Shown here: one piece after another, positions 1-8,762 of the stretch
Layout: each line of letters starts with the position of its first letter
Numbering within the stretch: the first letter of the stretch is position 1
DNA from: Bacillus niameyensis
Lineage (GTDB): Bacteria; Bacillota; Bacilli; Bacillales; Bacillaceae_C
Reading direction: 5' to 3'
DNA: 64,000 nt
NCBI RefSeq assembly: GCF_001375535.1
Contig: NZ_LN831197.1
Location: forward strand, 981,752-1,045,751
Notes under the pieces: model-generated
What the model was told of the DNA's origin: nothing
Seen by the model: only the letters and a program-made list of their open reading frames with translations
Databases searched by the model: none
Made by a program: the position numbers and the translations under genes

Positions 1-429
1 CTGAAGGTCTTCACGATCTAATCCTAATACAGCCGCCATAGTCCCTTCACCGTTTGGTACTGCATCTTCCATATATTCTCCTCGTTTTGAAACTATGTAA
101 ACTGCATCTGAAAACTCGATTACACCACTAGCTACTAACGCTGTATATTCACCAAGACTATGTCCAGCTGTATAATTAGGTGTAATTCCAGCATCATGAA
201 GCATTTGCCAAAGTGCAATGCTCGTTGTTAATAATGCTGGTTGTGCATTATTTGTTTTTGTCAATTCTTCTAATGGACCATTAAAAATAATGGAACTTAA
301 ACTGCGACCTAGCCGCTCATCCGCATTGTCAAATATTTTTTTTGCCACTTCATTTTTTTCATAAACTGTTAATCCCATTCCTACTGTTTGTGACCCCTGG
401 CCAGGAAAAACAAAAGCAATTTTCCCCAT
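1..429 (-). CDS. fabD: Malonyl-CoA:ACP transacylase, partial (3' end outside window)
   Basis: Transfers malonyl groups from CoA to acyl carrier protein for fatty-acid elongation in the cytoplasm. The visible 143 codons start MGKIAFVFPGQGSQ and contain the nucleophile motif GHSLGEY with the catalytic serine near residue 91, which is diagnostic of the family. The start ATG is preceded by a purine-rich GGGGAGATGAG ribosome binding site. The gene follows plsX after a 13-base gap, as in the fapR-plsX-fabD operon of Bacillus, so it is probably under FapR control from the promoter upstream of fapR. The C-terminal half lies beyond the left edge of the window. Confidence 0.95.
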   Translation of the reverse strand, partial: MGKIAFVFPGQGSQTVGMGLTVYEKNEVAKKIFDNADERLGRSLSSIIFNGPLEELTKTNNAQPALLTTSIALWQMLHDAGITPNYTAGHSLGEYTALVASGVIEFSDAVYIVSKRGEYMEDAVPNGEGTMAAVLGLDREDLQ

Positions 430-442
430 ACTCTCATCTCCC

Positions 443-1432
443 CTATTCGTTATTTACGTCTAATGCATTTCCGATTGTTGTTGATATATCATGTTTAATC
501 ATCTCACGAGTTTGACGGATCGCATGATAAATAGCATTTGCGTTGGAAGAACCATGCGCTTTGATAACAGGTGAAGCAAGTCCAAATAAACAAGCTCCTC
601 CATACTCGGTATAATCCATTTTATTTTTTATTTGGCCAAGATCAGATTTAATCATTCCTGCGGCCAACTTATTTTTAAATCCGCTTGTTAATGTCGCTTT
701 TAGCATGGAAAAAAGACCAGATGCTGTTCCTTCAATTGTTTTCAAAACAACGTTTCCAGTAAAACCATCAGTGACGACAACGTCTGCGTGACCCTCTAAA
801 ATATCCCTGGACTCAATGTTCCCGACAAAATTAAGGTTTGCTGACTGTAATAATTCAAATGTTTTTTTCGTCAAATCGTTTCCTTTATTTTCCTCAGTGC
901 CAATATTCAGAAGAGCAACCCGCGGACTTTTAAGCTTTCGAACTTGTTGCGCATAAATATTTCCCATAATAGCATATTGTAACAAGTGCTCAGGCTTGGC
1001 ATCCGCGTTTGCACCAACATCAAGAAAAACAAATCCTTGTCCATCTAAAGTAGGTAATGTAGGAGCAAGTGCCGGACGATCGATCCCTTTAATTCTCCCA
1101 ACAACAAACAAACCAGCGGCCATAAGTGCACCTGTATTTCCAGCAGAAATACAGGCATCAGCTTCTCCATTTTTCACGGCCTGTGCCATCATAACCATAG
1201 AAGCTGTTTTTTTTCTACGAACAGCCTTTACAGGCTCGTCCGTAGACTCAATTTTTTCATCAGTATGAATAACGCGAACACGTCCATTATCTGTTAAAAA
1301 TTCTTTAATGTTAGACTCTTTTCCATATAAAATAAATTCTGTATCGGCAAACTCTTGAGAGGCCCGATTCACACCTAAAACAATTTCTTTTGGTGCATTG
1401 TCGCCCCCCATTGCATCAATGGCTATTTTCAT
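443..1432 (-). CDS. plsX: Phosphate acyltransferase PlsX
   Basis: Converts acyl-ACP and phosphate to acyl-phosphate, the donor used by PlsY in phospholipid synthesis; a peripheral membrane enzyme. The 329-residue product has the family N-terminus [18 protein letters not shown], the central [12 protein letters not shown] and [14 protein letters not shown] segments and the late [11 protein letters not shown] motif, so it is full length. Its start overlaps the end of fapR by four bases (ATGA), indicating translational coupling, and fabD follows directly. Regulation is most likely by FapR through the shared upstream promoter. Confidence 0.97.
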   Translation of the reverse strand: MKIAIDAMGGDNAPKEIVLGVNRASQEFADTEFILYGKESNIKEFLTDNGRVRVIHTDEKIESTDEPVKAVRRKKTASMVMMAQAVKNGEADACISAGNTGALMAAGLFVVGRIKGIDRPALAPTLPTLDGQGFVFLDVGANADAKPEHLLQYAIMGNIYAQQVRKLKSPRVALLNIGTEENKGNDLTKKTFELLQSANLNFVGNIESRDILEGHADVVVTDGFTGNVVLKTIEGTASGLFSMLKATLTSGFKNKLAAGMIKSDLGQIKNKMDYTEYGGACLFGLASPVIKAHGSSNANAIYHAIRQTREMIKHDISTTIGNALDVNNE

Positions 1433-2013
1433 GATTTATCTCCTTCTATTGTTGGACTGGATCTAAACATTTCAAATTCACCTTTAAACACAAGTTCCTG
1501 ATCCACATAGCTTTTTACACCTACAATTGTTCGATCTTGTGACCAAGATTGTTTCTTAACTTTTGCTTTAGCTACCACTCTCTCACCAGCCTTTACTGGT
1601 CTAGTAAAATGAATATTGACCTTAACTGTTAAAGCAAGCTCATCGTTTATGACGGCAACAGCTAAGGAATTGGCCTGAGCGAAAAGATGGTGTCCCCTTG
1701 CTATGGAATTTCGTTTAAAAGTATGCTCTTTTTTCACATCAAATATGGAAATAGCCGACTGATCCAGCTCAATATCAATGATGTCCCCAATTACCTCATC
1801 AATGGGTAACGCTTTAACTTCATCTTCAACATGTTTTTCGGCAACATGTTTAATTCTTTCTCTTAATTCAGGAATAGAAAGTTCCATTCTGTCCAGTCTA
1901 ATAGTTTGAACACTAACGGAAAACTTCCCTGCTAAGTCCTCATCGGTAATAAATGGATTTTCTTGAATCGTCTCTTGTAAAAGTCTTTGGCGCTCTTTCT
2001 TCGTAGGCCTCAT
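1429..2013 (-). CDS. fapR: Fatty-acid/phospholipid synthesis transcriptional repressor FapR
   Basis: A repressor of lipid-synthesis genes that releases DNA when it binds malonyl-CoA. The 194-residue product begins [15 protein letters not shown], has a DeoR-like helix-turn-helix ([11 protein letters not shown], about residues 33-43) and a C-terminal hot-dog ligand domain with the conserved [17 protein letters not shown] segment. Upstream in-frame codons add 25 residues without homology, so I chose the ATG at 2011-2013, which gives a length close to the usual 188 residues; the ribosome binding site there is weak. The gene is autoregulated by the operator at 2038-2056 and leads the fapR-plsX-fabD operon. 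Confidence 0.95.
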   Translation of the reverse strand: MRPTKKERQRLLQETIQENPFITDEDLAGKFSVSVQTIRLDRMELSIPELRERIKHVAEKHVEDEVKALPIDEVIGDIIDIELDQSAISIFDVKKEHTFKRNSIARGHHLFAQANSLAVAVINDELALTVKVNIHFTRPVKAGERVVAKAKVKKQSWSQDRTIVGVKSYVDQELVFKGEFEMFRSSPTIEGDKS

Positions 2014-2037
2014 TTTTTTATCAACACCAATCATGAT

Positions 2038-2056
2038 ATTAAGACTAGGTATTAAC
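2038..2056 (-). promoter_or_regulatory. FapR operator
   Basis: On the minus strand the 19 bases read GTTAATACCTAGTCTTAAT, nearly identical to the published FapR box consensus WTTAGTACCTRGTCTTAAW. The site begins three bases after the -10 element and so covers the expected transcription start. A bound repressor would block the promoter, giving feedback control of fapR, plsX and fabD by malonyl-CoA. Confidence 0.9.
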
Positions 2057-2059
2057 AGT

Positions 2060-2088
2060 AGTATATAAAAAGAAGGAGTGATGCGCAA
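2060..2088 (-). promoter_or_regulatory. SigA-type promoter of fapR-plsX-fabD
   Basis: Minus-strand -35 TTGCGC (2083-2088), a 17-base spacer and -10 TATACT (2060-2065). The -35 element and most of the spacer lie inside the transcription terminator of recG, and the FapR operator lies at the start site. Confidence 0.7.
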
Positions 2089-2107
2089 CTATAACGCTAC
2101 TCCTTCT
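2066..2107 (-). terminator. Rho-independent terminator of recG
   Basis: A minus-strand inverted repeat AGAAGGAGT ... ACTCCTTCT (9 bp; arms 2071-2079 and 2099-2107) is followed by a short T run. The loop carries a second complementary pair (GCG/CGC). It lies directly after the recG stop codon and overlaps the fapR promoter. Confidence 0.8.
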
Positions 2108-2113
2108 GTACCA

Positions 2114-4177
2114 CTAATCTAATTTTTCACCAGACAATACCCCGCTATCGCATAAGTATCTACGAAGTGGTTCGTATTCATTACTTTCCCAAAAGGCATC
2201 TGCATTAATTAAGAAAGAAGCATCTTTTTTTGCTGTCTCTAATGCTCTATAATCATGGACCATGTCTGCCATTTTAAATTCGGGCAGCCCACTTTGTTTC
2301 TTACCAAAAAAATCACCTGGTCCTCGCAATTCTAAATCACGTTCACTTAGCAAAAATCCGTCATTTGTTTCTGTCATTATTCGCATTCTTTCTTTTCCAA
2401 TTTCGGTCTTTGGATCAGCCAATAAAATGCAATATGATTGTTCCTCTCCTCGTCCTACTCTCCCCCTAAGCTGATGCAACTGAGAAAGTCCGAACCGTTC
2501 CGCATCATATACAACCATTACCGTTGCATTAGGGACGTTTACTCCAACCTCTACAACCGTTGTAGAAACAAGTATTTGGATTTGATTTAAACTAAAATCC
2601 CTCATAACTGCTTCTTTCTCTTGGGAGGGCAGTTTTCCGTGCATTAAACCGATATGGAATTTTCCACGATAATGATGAGTTAATAAATTATAAATATCAA
2701 TAGCATTTTGAACATCTAATTTATCTGATTCCTCAATTAAAGGACAGATAATATAAGCTTGTCTGCCTTTTACAAGTTCTTTTTCTACAAAGTCAAGAAC
2801 TTGATCTAACATATTATGTTTTGCCCAATTAGTTTTTATTTTTTTTCGACCAGAAGGCATTTCATTAATACTGGAAACATCCATTTCTCCAAAAACTGTA
2901 ATCGCTAATGTTCTTGGAATAGGTGTCGCTGTCATAAATAAGACATCAGGTGTTTCACCTTTTTCACGCAAAATCCGTCGTTGCTCTACTCCAAACCGAT
3001 GTTGTTCATCTGTAATGACAAGACCGAGCTTATGAAAAACAACATCTTTCTGAATTAAAGCGTGTGTACCTATCAAAATATCAATTTCTCCGAGTGCCAA
3101 ACTTTCTACTATTTCTAAACGCTTTTTCCCTTTGACTGAGCTTGTCAAAAGTTCAATCTTAACTTCTGTATTTTTAAAGAGGCTTGTAAGAGAGGAGAAA
3201 TGTTGTTCTGCTAAAATTTCTGTTGGCACCATCAAAGCGCCTTGATACCCTGCAGTAACACTTGCATATAAGACAATAGCGGCAACGATCGTCTTTCCCG
3301 AACCAACATCTCCCTGTAATAAGCGGTTCATTTTATGCTTAGATTTCATATCAGCACAAATTTCATTTACAACTTTTTTTTGCGAGTCTGTTAGTTCAAA
3401 TGGGAGTGAAGAAATAAAAGCTCTTAATTGATTTAAATCGTAGTTTTGTTGGATACCTCTTGATTGTTCCCTTTCCTGTTTCCTAAAAGCTTGCATCTTT
3501 AACTGAAATAAAAAAAATTCCTCATAAATAAACCTTCGTCTAGCTTGCTTCACATCATCAAGGGAATTGGGAAAGTGAATTTTGAATAAAGCTTCTCTTT
3601 TACTGGGAAGCTTATATTTTTCCAAGAGGCTAGCCGGTAAATTCTCCTCTATAAAGTCTCCGAATTCTTGGTAAGCTTGGCCAATAAATTTCCGTAGGGC
3701 CTTAACGGTAAGCGCACCCTTTGTAGAGTAAACCGGTTCAAAATCCTTTGTTTCATCATTTTGGCCAATTTTGATATCTTGACCCGTTATTGTGGCCCGA
3801 TGCTTATCCCATTTGCCGGAAACGATAATCGAATCTCCTGGAGAAAGTTTTCCTTTTAAATAGGCACGATTAAAAAATATGGCCTTCACTAAATACTGAC
3901 CAACCAGCATGTGAATGACTAATCTATTTTTCCTCTTTCCGTAATACATGACAGAAGGCTCACTGTGAACTTTACCTTCTATCGTTATTTTTTCATCGTG
4001 TCCGACCTCACTTAGATCTCGAAGTCTGACATCTTCATACCGATAAGGGAGGTGATTAAGCAGATCAAACACATTACAAATTTCCATATCTGCAAGCATT
4101 TGTGCCGTCTCATCACCAATCCCTTTTAATACTGTTGTTGGTCTCTCAAGAGAATTATTCACGTCGTAAAGCGGCAC
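2114..4177 (-). CDS. recG: ATP-dependent DNA helicase RecG
   Basis: A branch-migrating helicase that remodels stalled replication forks and Holliday junctions. The protein has an N-terminal wedge/OB region (about residues 60-160), the Walker A motif GDVGSGKT (near residue 290), the DEQH box and the C-terminal QLRGRVGRG motif VI and TRG region. Up to 687 residues, about the family length. The first codon is GTG, overlapping the sdaAA end by 23 bases; a second in-frame GTG five codons later (4160-4162) follows GGGAG at a longer spacing, so the exact start is uncertain. It is followed by its own terminator. Confidence 0.96.
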   Translation of the reverse strand: MPLYDVNNSLERPTTVLKGIGDETAQMLADMEICNVFDLLNHLPYRYEDVRLRDLSEVGHDEKITIEGKVHSEPSVMYYGKRKNRLVIHMLVGQYLVKAIFFNRAYLKGKLSPGDSIIVSGKWDKHRATITGQDIKIGQNDETKDFEPVYSTKGALTVKALRKFIGQAYQEFGDFIEENLPASLLEKYKLPSKREALFKIHFPNSLDDVKQARRRFIYEEFFLFQLKMQAFRKQEREQSRGIQQNYDLNQLRAFISSLPFELTDSQKKVVNEICADMKSKHKMNRLLQGDVGSGKTIVAAIVLYASVTAGYQGALMVPTEILAEQHFSSLTSLFKNTEVKIELLTSSVKGKKRLEIVESLALGEIDILIGTHALIQKDVVFHKLGLVITDEQHRFGVEQRRILREKGETPDVLFMTATPIPRTLAITVFGEMDVSSINEMPSGRKKIKTNWAKHNMLDQVLDFVEKELVKGRQAYIICPLIEESDKLDVQNAIDIYNLLTHHYRGKFHIGLMHGKLPSQEKEAVMRDFSLNQIQILVSTTVVEVGVNVPNATVMVVYDAERFGLSQLHQLRGRVGRGEEQSYCILLADPKTEIGKERMRIMTETNDGFLLSERDLELRGPGDFFGKKQSGLPEFKMADMVHDYRALETAKKDASFLINADAFWESNEYEPLRRYLCDSGVLSGEKLD

Positions 4178-5042
4178 TCCCGAATATCTTTTCTGCTAGT
4201 TTTCTTCCCGTCGGAGTGGCTGCTAATCCCCCTTCCCCAGTTTCTCTTAGTGTACTTGGCATTTGTTGGCCAATTCTATACATAGCTTCAATTACCTCAT
4301 CACATGGAATTCGACTTTTAATACCTGCTAAAGCCATATCCGCTGCAATCATTGCGTTCGATGCTCCCATTGCATTTCGTTTAACACATGGTACTTCTAC
4401 AAGCCCCGCAACAGGGTCACATACTAAACCCAGCATATTTTTCAATGTAATCGCCATTGCTTCAGCACTTTGAGCAGGCGTCCCACCAGCCATTTCAACA
4501 ATCGCCGCTGCCGCCATTCCGCTAGCTGAGCCGATTTCTGCTTGACATCCACCAGCTGCACCTGAAATCGATGCATTATTAGCAACGACATATCCGAATG
4601 CTCCAGATGTAAATAAATAACGAATCATTTGTTCCCTAGTCGGATTGAGTTTATTCTTTATGGCGAACAATGTTCCTGGAACAACTCCTGCAGATCCCGC
4701 TGTTGGTGTAGCACAAATAGTGCCCATCGCCGCATTTACTTCATTTGTTGCCATCGCTTTACTAACCGCGTCAAGAATCAATTCTCCGGAAAGAAAATTC
4801 CCTTTTTCGATATATTTTTGTAGCAAAACAGCATCTCCTCCGGTTAATCCAGAGTGCGATGTTACCCCATTTAATCCGCGCTCAAGAGCAGCTTCCATAA
4901 CAATAAGATTTTTGTCCATTTGTTGCATTATTGAATCTCTAGTCCGGCCTGATACTGCTATCTCTTGCTCTATCATAATTTCTGAAATTAGCTTACTTTG
5001 TTCTTCTGCCATTTGGACTAATTCAGCAACATTTTTAAACAT
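4155..5042 (-). CDS. sdaAA: L-serine dehydratase, iron-sulfur-dependent, alpha subunit
   Basis: The catalytic subunit of a [4Fe-4S] L-serine deaminase that makes pyruvate and ammonia. The 295-residue protein carries the conserved cysteines in SGAAGGCQAE and LVCDPVAGLVEVPCVKRN and the ATNEVNAAMGTICATPTAGSAG segments typical of the family. I chose the ATG at 5040-5042 because GGGAG lies eight bases upstream; a GTG three codons earlier sits right against that site. It lies downstream of the beta subunit gene and its end overlaps the start of recG. Confidence 0.95.
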   Translation of the reverse strand: MFKNVAELVQMAEEQSKLISEIMIEQEIAVSGRTRDSIMQQMDKNLIVMEAALERGLNGVTSHSGLTGGDAVLLQKYIEKGNFLSGELILDAVSKAMATNEVNAAMGTICATPTAGSAGVVPGTLFAIKNKLNPTREQMIRYLFTSGAFGYVVANNASISGAAGGCQAEIGSASGMAAAAIVEMAGGTPAQSAEAMAITLKNMLGLVCDPVAGLVEVPCVKRNAMGASNAMIAADMALAGIKSRIPCDEVIEAMYRIGQQMPSTLRETGEGGLAATPTGRKLAEKIFGSAALRRE

Positions 5043-5073
5043 AACAACCACTCCCTCTCATATATGGTCCCAC

Positions 5074-5736
5074 TTAGTCGACCACTCTAGCCACTTTCGT
5101 AATATTGGGTAGTTGGCTGATTTCATCAATAATGGATGGATCGATATTTTGGTCTACTTCGATAGTCATAAGAGCCATTTTTCCTTTTTCTTTTCTTGAG
5201 ACCTCCATATGACCGATATTTATTTCATGTTTACTTAAAATGTTCGAGACAGCGGCTATTGCTCCATAACGATCATCATGGACAACTAAGATGGCTGGAT
5301 GGTGACCTGATAATTTTAATTCGAATCCATTTAATTCGGTAATTTCAATTTTTCCTCCACCAATTGAGATACCAACTAGCTCTAATTCTCCGTCTTCATC
5401 CCCCATCAAAATGCGAGCTGTATTTGGATGATCTACGTTAGCAGCTTCCTCAATAAATTCGATATTCATATTTCGTTCTTTTGCAATATTCAAGGCTTCA
5501 ATAATTCGCTCATCATCCGTATCAAAGTCAAGTAATCCTCCAACAATGGCGACATCGGTACCATGTCCTCTGTATGTTTTCGCAAACGACTCATATAAAA
5601 ATATTTTTGCCCATTTCGGTTCTCTTCCAAATAAACTCCTAGCCACTCGTCCAATCCTTGCTGCACCCGCAGTATGGGAACTAGATGGGCCAATCATCAC
5701 AGGACCAATGATATCGAAAACACTCTTATACTTCAT
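5074..5736 (-). CDS. sdaAB: L-serine dehydratase, iron-sulfur-dependent, beta subunit
   Basis: The partner subunit of SdaAA. The 220-residue protein begins MKYKSVFDIIGPVMIGPSSS, has the conserved HTAGAARIGRVAR motif of the beta domain and ends with an ACT-type regulatory domain (about residues 148-220, starting near HHPAILVVHDDRYGAIAAV). The ATG is preceded by a strong TTGGAGGGAAA site. It leads the sdaAB-sdaAA pair after a 169-base gap from yloV that contains a palindromic terminator. Confidence 0.95.
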   Translation of the reverse strand: MKYKSVFDIIGPVMIGPSSSHTAGAARIGRVARSLFGREPKWAKIFLYESFAKTYRGHGTDVAIVGGLLDFDTDDERIIEALNIAKERNMNIEFIEEAANVDHPNTARILMGDEDGELELVGISIGGGKIEITELNGFELKLSGHHPAILVVHDDRYGAIAAVSNILSKHEINIGHMEVSRKEKGKMALMTIEVDQNIDPSIIDEISQLPNITKVARVVD

Positions 5737-5828
5737 TGGTATTTCCCTCCAATTAATAAAAGCATAAACTCCGTTTACAGGTTAAAAACACAATTCTGGT
5801 ACTACACTTGAGGAAAGCATTTGATATG

Positions 5829-5858
5829 GAAATAGAAGGGGTATACCCCTTCTATTTC
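5829..5858 (-). terminator. Palindromic terminator after yloV
   Basis: A near-perfect 30-base palindrome centred on GGGGTATACCCC (13-bp arms, four-base centre) lies 48 bases beyond the yloV stop codon. The T tract after it is poor on the minus strand (TATTTCC), so termination may be incomplete; the position between yloV and sdaAB supports the call. Confidence 0.6.
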
Positions 5859-5905
5859 TTAATTATTATATTCATTCAACTTATTAAAGGTATAAGTTTC
5901 CTTAA

Positions 5906-7573
5906 TTATTCTACTGAAAAAATGTATGGATATAATGGTTGTTTTCCACTATGGACTTCAACTTCAAGATTTTCATATTGCTCGTTTAAATAAGCCGAAA
6001 GTTCATCTACTTCTTTTGAATCCGTATCCTCGCCATAAAGGATTGTCAGTATTTCAGAATCCTCATCAATCATTTTATCCAATAGATCGCGGGCAGCTAA
6101 GCTTAATTCTTTAGCAGCTACTACAATTTTCCCTTCATTAATACCCATATAATCATCTTTTTCAATAGATATACCATCAATAACAGTGTCCCGGACAGCG
6201 TACGTTACTTGTCCCGTTTTCACCTCTGACATCGCTTCTGTCATATTTTCGCCATTTTCTGCTAACGAAACATTCGGATTAAAAGCTAATGTTGCTGCAA
6301 GACCTTGGGGAACCGTTTTAGTTGGGACTACAAAAACTTCCATATCAGCTATTTCTGCAGCCTGTTCAGCAGCCATAATTATATTCTTATTATTTGGAAG
6401 TAATATAATCTTTTCTGCATTAGCAGCCTGAATAGCATTCATTATATCTTCTGTACTAGGATTCATTGTTTGGCCACCTTCAATGACCTCTGCAGCACCG
6501 ACACTTTTGAAAAGTTGCGCAATACCAGATCCCATAGATACAGCAATAATGGCAAATGGTTGTTTTTCTGTCGGCTTTTTAGAAACATTGTGATGGGTTT
6601 TGTCTGCTTCAATAATTGAGCTATGTTGCTCTCTCATATTTTCTATCTTCATATTAATGAGACTGCCATACTGTTGCCCATACGAAAGTACGTCTCCAGG
6701 TTGTTCTGAATGAATGTGTACTTTTACAACTTCATCATCTGCAATGACAAGTAAGGAATCTCCGTATTCACTCAAATCCTGTTGGAAGGTTTGTTCCAAA
6801 AATGGTTTCTTGTTTTTTTCGAATCTCACCATAAATTCAGTGCAATATCCAAACTTGATATCTTCAGTATTCAAATAACTTTGAACACTTTGATGATGTT
6901 GTGCACTTACAAGTTCATCCATTGTCGGCTCCAATACAGGTGCGTCTGGAAGCTCCTCACCTTTAAGTGATGCAAGGAATCCTTCATAAACACAAACTAG
7001 CCCCTGGCCACCACTATCTACTACACCGACTTCTTTTAAAACGGGAAGTAATTCAGGTGTACGCGCAAGTGAAGCCTTTGCTTCCTTTAAAACAGCTTCC
7101 ATAATTGAAACGATATCAGTCTTATGTTTGGCTACTTCTCCTGCCTTCCTAGCAGAATCTTTCGCCACCGTCAAAATAGTTCCTTCGACCGGCTTCATAA
7201 CTGCTTTATAGGCTGTTGAAACACCTGCTTCAAAGGCATGAGCGAATTCTGCAGCATTCAAAATCGGCTTTTGCTCAATATCCTTAGCAAATCCACGGAA
7301 TAATTGAGAGAGGATAACGCCAGAATTTCCGCGTGCTCCCATTAATAATCCTTTTGAAAGAGCAGTCGCTACTTTTCCAATATGATCCTGCTTATTTTTT
7401 TGAACTTCTTTTGAACCTGAAGTCATAGACAGATTCATGTTTGTACCCGTGTCGCCATCAGGTACAGGAAATACATTAAGTGCGTCAACCATTTGAGCAT
7501 TAGCAGCCAAGTGATTGGCCCCTTTTATAATCATTTCTGCAAATTGATTTCCGTCTAGTGTTGAAATTGACAC
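5906..7573 (-). CDS. yloV: DAK-family fatty acid kinase subunit (YloV/FakA-like)
   Basis: A DhaL-domain ATP-binding kinase related to FakA, which phosphorylates fatty acids held by a DegV-type FakB protein. The N-terminal DhaL domain has the nucleotide-binding signature DALNVFPVPDGDTGTN and LLMGARGNSGVILSQ; the remainder matches the DegV-like linker and C-terminal domains of YloV. I chose the GTG at 7571-7573 because AGGAGG lies nine bases upstream and the resulting MSISTLDG matches the usual N-terminus; 555 residues. It follows yloU immediately, forming the conserved yloU-yloV pair. Lipid kinase function is inferred from the family. Confidence 0.92.
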   Translation of the reverse strand: MSISTLDGNQFAEMIIKGANHLAANAQMVDALNVFPVPDGDTGTNMNLSMTSGSKEVQKNKQDHIGKVATALSKGLLMGARGNSGVILSQLFRGFAKDIEQKPILNAAEFAHAFEAGVSTAYKAVMKPVEGTILTVAKDSARKAGEVAKHKTDIVSIMEAVLKEAKASLARTPELLPVLKEVGVVDSGGQGLVCVYEGFLASLKGEELPDAPVLEPTMDELVSAQHHQSVQSYLNTEDIKFGYCTEFMVRFEKNKKPFLEQTFQQDLSEYGDSLLVIADDEVVKVHIHSEQPGDVLSYGQQYGSLINMKIENMREQHSSIIEADKTHHNVSKKPTEKQPFAIIAVSMGSGIAQLFKSVGAAEVIEGGQTMNPSTEDIMNAIQAANAEKIILLPNNKNIIMAAEQAAEIADMEVFVVPTKTVPQGLAATLAFNPNVSLAENGENMTEAMSEVKTGQVTYAVRDTVIDGISIEKDDYMGINEGKIVVAAKELSLAARDLLDKMIDEDSEILTILYGEDTDSKEVDELSAYLNEQYENLEVEVHSGKQPLYPYIFSVE

Positions 7574-7590
7574 GAATTTCATCCTCCTCA

Positions 7591-7953
7591 CTACGGATTA
7601 GTTACCCGGACCCCTTGAACATAAATATTAACCGTATCAGCAGCTATCCCAATGGTTTGTTCTAGAGTGTATTTAACTTTTGATTGTACGTTATGAGCAA
7701 CTTCCGAAATTTTCGTTCCATAGCTTACGATAATATACATATCTATGTGTAAAGTCTGATCTTCCTTGCGGACGATGATACCGCGTGTAAAGTTTTCCCG
7801 TCGTAAAATATCGGTTAGACCATCTTTAATTTGATTTTTCGAAGCCATTCCAACAATTCCATAACAATCAACAGCGGCTCCTCCCGCAATAGTTGCAATA
7901 ACTTCATTAGTTATATCAATGTGGCCATATTCATTTTTCAATTCGATGGACAT
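7591..7953 (-). CDS. yloU: Asp23/YloU-family envelope stress protein
   Basis: A 120-residue protein of the Asp23/Gls24 family, cytoplasmic proteins often tethered at the membrane and linked to envelope homeostasis. It shows the family features TNEVIATIAGGAAVDCYGIV near the N-terminus and a conserved C-terminal AADTVNIYVQGV. It begins with ATG behind a GGAGGAA site. It lies directly upstream of yloV and is divergent from rpmB, as in other Bacillus. The molecular role remains poorly defined for the family. Confidence 0.93.
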   Translation of the reverse strand: MSIELKNEYGHIDITNEVIATIAGGAAVDCYGIVGMASKNQIKDGLTDILRRENFTRGIIVRKEDQTLHIDMYIIVSYGTKISEVAHNVQSKVKYTLEQTIGIAADTVNIYVQGVRVTNP

Positions 7954-8119
7954 GCAAATTCCTCCTTATTTAGTCGAAATCATCCATGGAAAATACTTTT
8001 TCCTTTGTTATCACATTCACAACATAGATAAGAATATTTTACTATAATGGAATCATTTTTAAAAGTTATCTTCAGTTTGATTATTAAACTGGAGATAACA
8101 GATGTCAAGTAAAGATGTA

Positions 8120-8148
8120 TTGCAATCTAATTTTATGTATGATAAATT
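8120..8148 (+). promoter_or_regulatory. Candidate SigA promoter of rpmB
   Basis: TTGCAA (8120-8125), a 17-base spacer and TAAATT (8143-8148) lie about 75 bases upstream of rpmB. The elements are imperfect. The leader that follows contains an inverted repeat TGAAGTT (8171-8177) / AACTTCA (8197-8203) just before the ribosome binding site. Confidence 0.4.
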
Positions 8149-8222
8149 ATTAAAGTATCTTAGGCAAAAATGAAGTTAAAACTTAGCCGTTAGTCGAACT
8201 TCAGCGACGGGAGGGAATATAG

Positions 8223-8411
8223 ATGGCAAAACAATGTGTAATAACCGGCCGCAAAACAAGAACAGGAAACAAACGTTCACACGCCATGAATGCGAATAAA
8301 CGTACGTGGAAAGCCAATCTTCAAAAAGCTAGAATTCTTGTTGACGGTAAACCAAAACGTGTTTGGGTTTCAGCAAGAGCTCTTAAGTCCGGAAAAGTTG
8401 AACGTGTGTAA
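8223..8411 (+). CDS. rpmB: Large ribosomal subunit protein bL28
   Basis: A 62-residue, highly basic component of the 50S subunit. It begins [20 protein letters not shown] and carries the conserved WKANLQK and [15 protein letters not shown] segments. The start follows GGGAGGGAATATAG. Only one potential zinc cysteine is present, so this is the cysteine-poor type. It is one of three plus-strand genes in the window, divergent from yloU, and has its own terminator. Confidence 0.97.
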   Translation: MAKQCVITGRKTRTGNKRSHAMNANKRTWKANLQKARILVDGKPKRVWVSARALKSGKVERV

Positions 8412-8470
8412 TTGAAGCTTTCTTTATTTAAACAACTGCAAGCTAAAATTTCCTCTAAAAACCGGAAATA

Positions 8471-8503
8471 AAAAAGGCGCCTATAAATTAGGTGCCTTTT
8501 TTC
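8471..8503 (+). terminator. Terminator of rpmB
   Basis: Stem AAAAAGGCGCCTA ... TAGGTGCCTTTTTT with a T run on the plus strand, 60 bases after the rpmB stop codon. The A-rich left arm means it can also act for minus-strand transcripts coming from spoVM. Confidence 0.88.
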
Positions 8504-8580
8504 ATTTTAAGATCCTCGTAAAGCTGACATCTGATCTCCAGCTGTTTTAATGACGGGCTCATCTATAGACGGCAAGGAGT

Positions 8581-8661
8581 TCACCCTTTTTTAAATGCAC
8601 CCAGCATTGCCCTTACAATTCCGCCCAAAAACCTCGGGAGTTTAATAGTATAGAATCTCAC
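8581..8661 (-). CDS. spoVM: Stage V sporulation protein M
   Basis: A 26-residue amphipathic helix that recognises the convex forespore membrane, anchors SpoIVA for coat assembly and inhibits FtsH in the mother cell. The reading MRFYTIKLPRFLGGIVRAML plus GAFKKG aligns residue for residue with the known SpoVM, including the conserved proline 9 in the KLPRFLGG segment. It starts with GTG, eight bases after AGGAGG. It sits between thiN and rpmB as in B. subtilis. Expression is expected from SigE, but I did not find a convincing SigE promoter. Confidence 0.95.
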   Translation of the reverse strand: MRFYTIKLPRFLGGIVRAMLGAFKKG

Positions 8662-8762
8662 TTAAATTCCCTCCTAACCTAAAAAAGTACCTGCACACGC
8701 CCAGTCATATTATATTCGTTGTTTATGGATAAGTACTTGCCCATAAAAAAATGGGCCATTTG

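Noticed and set aside
996-1268. 90-codon plus-strand open frame opposite plsX
   Set aside because: Shadow of plsX codon bias, with no start signals or homology.
5490-5693. 67-codon minus-strand frame inside sdaAB
   Set aside because: Lies wholly within sdaAB in another frame and has no ribosome binding site or conserved motif.
8738-8757. GCCCAT / ATGGGC hairpin after thiN as a terminator
   Set aside because: Six-base stem with a T-rich loop and no T tract after it on the minus strand; too weak to list as a terminator.
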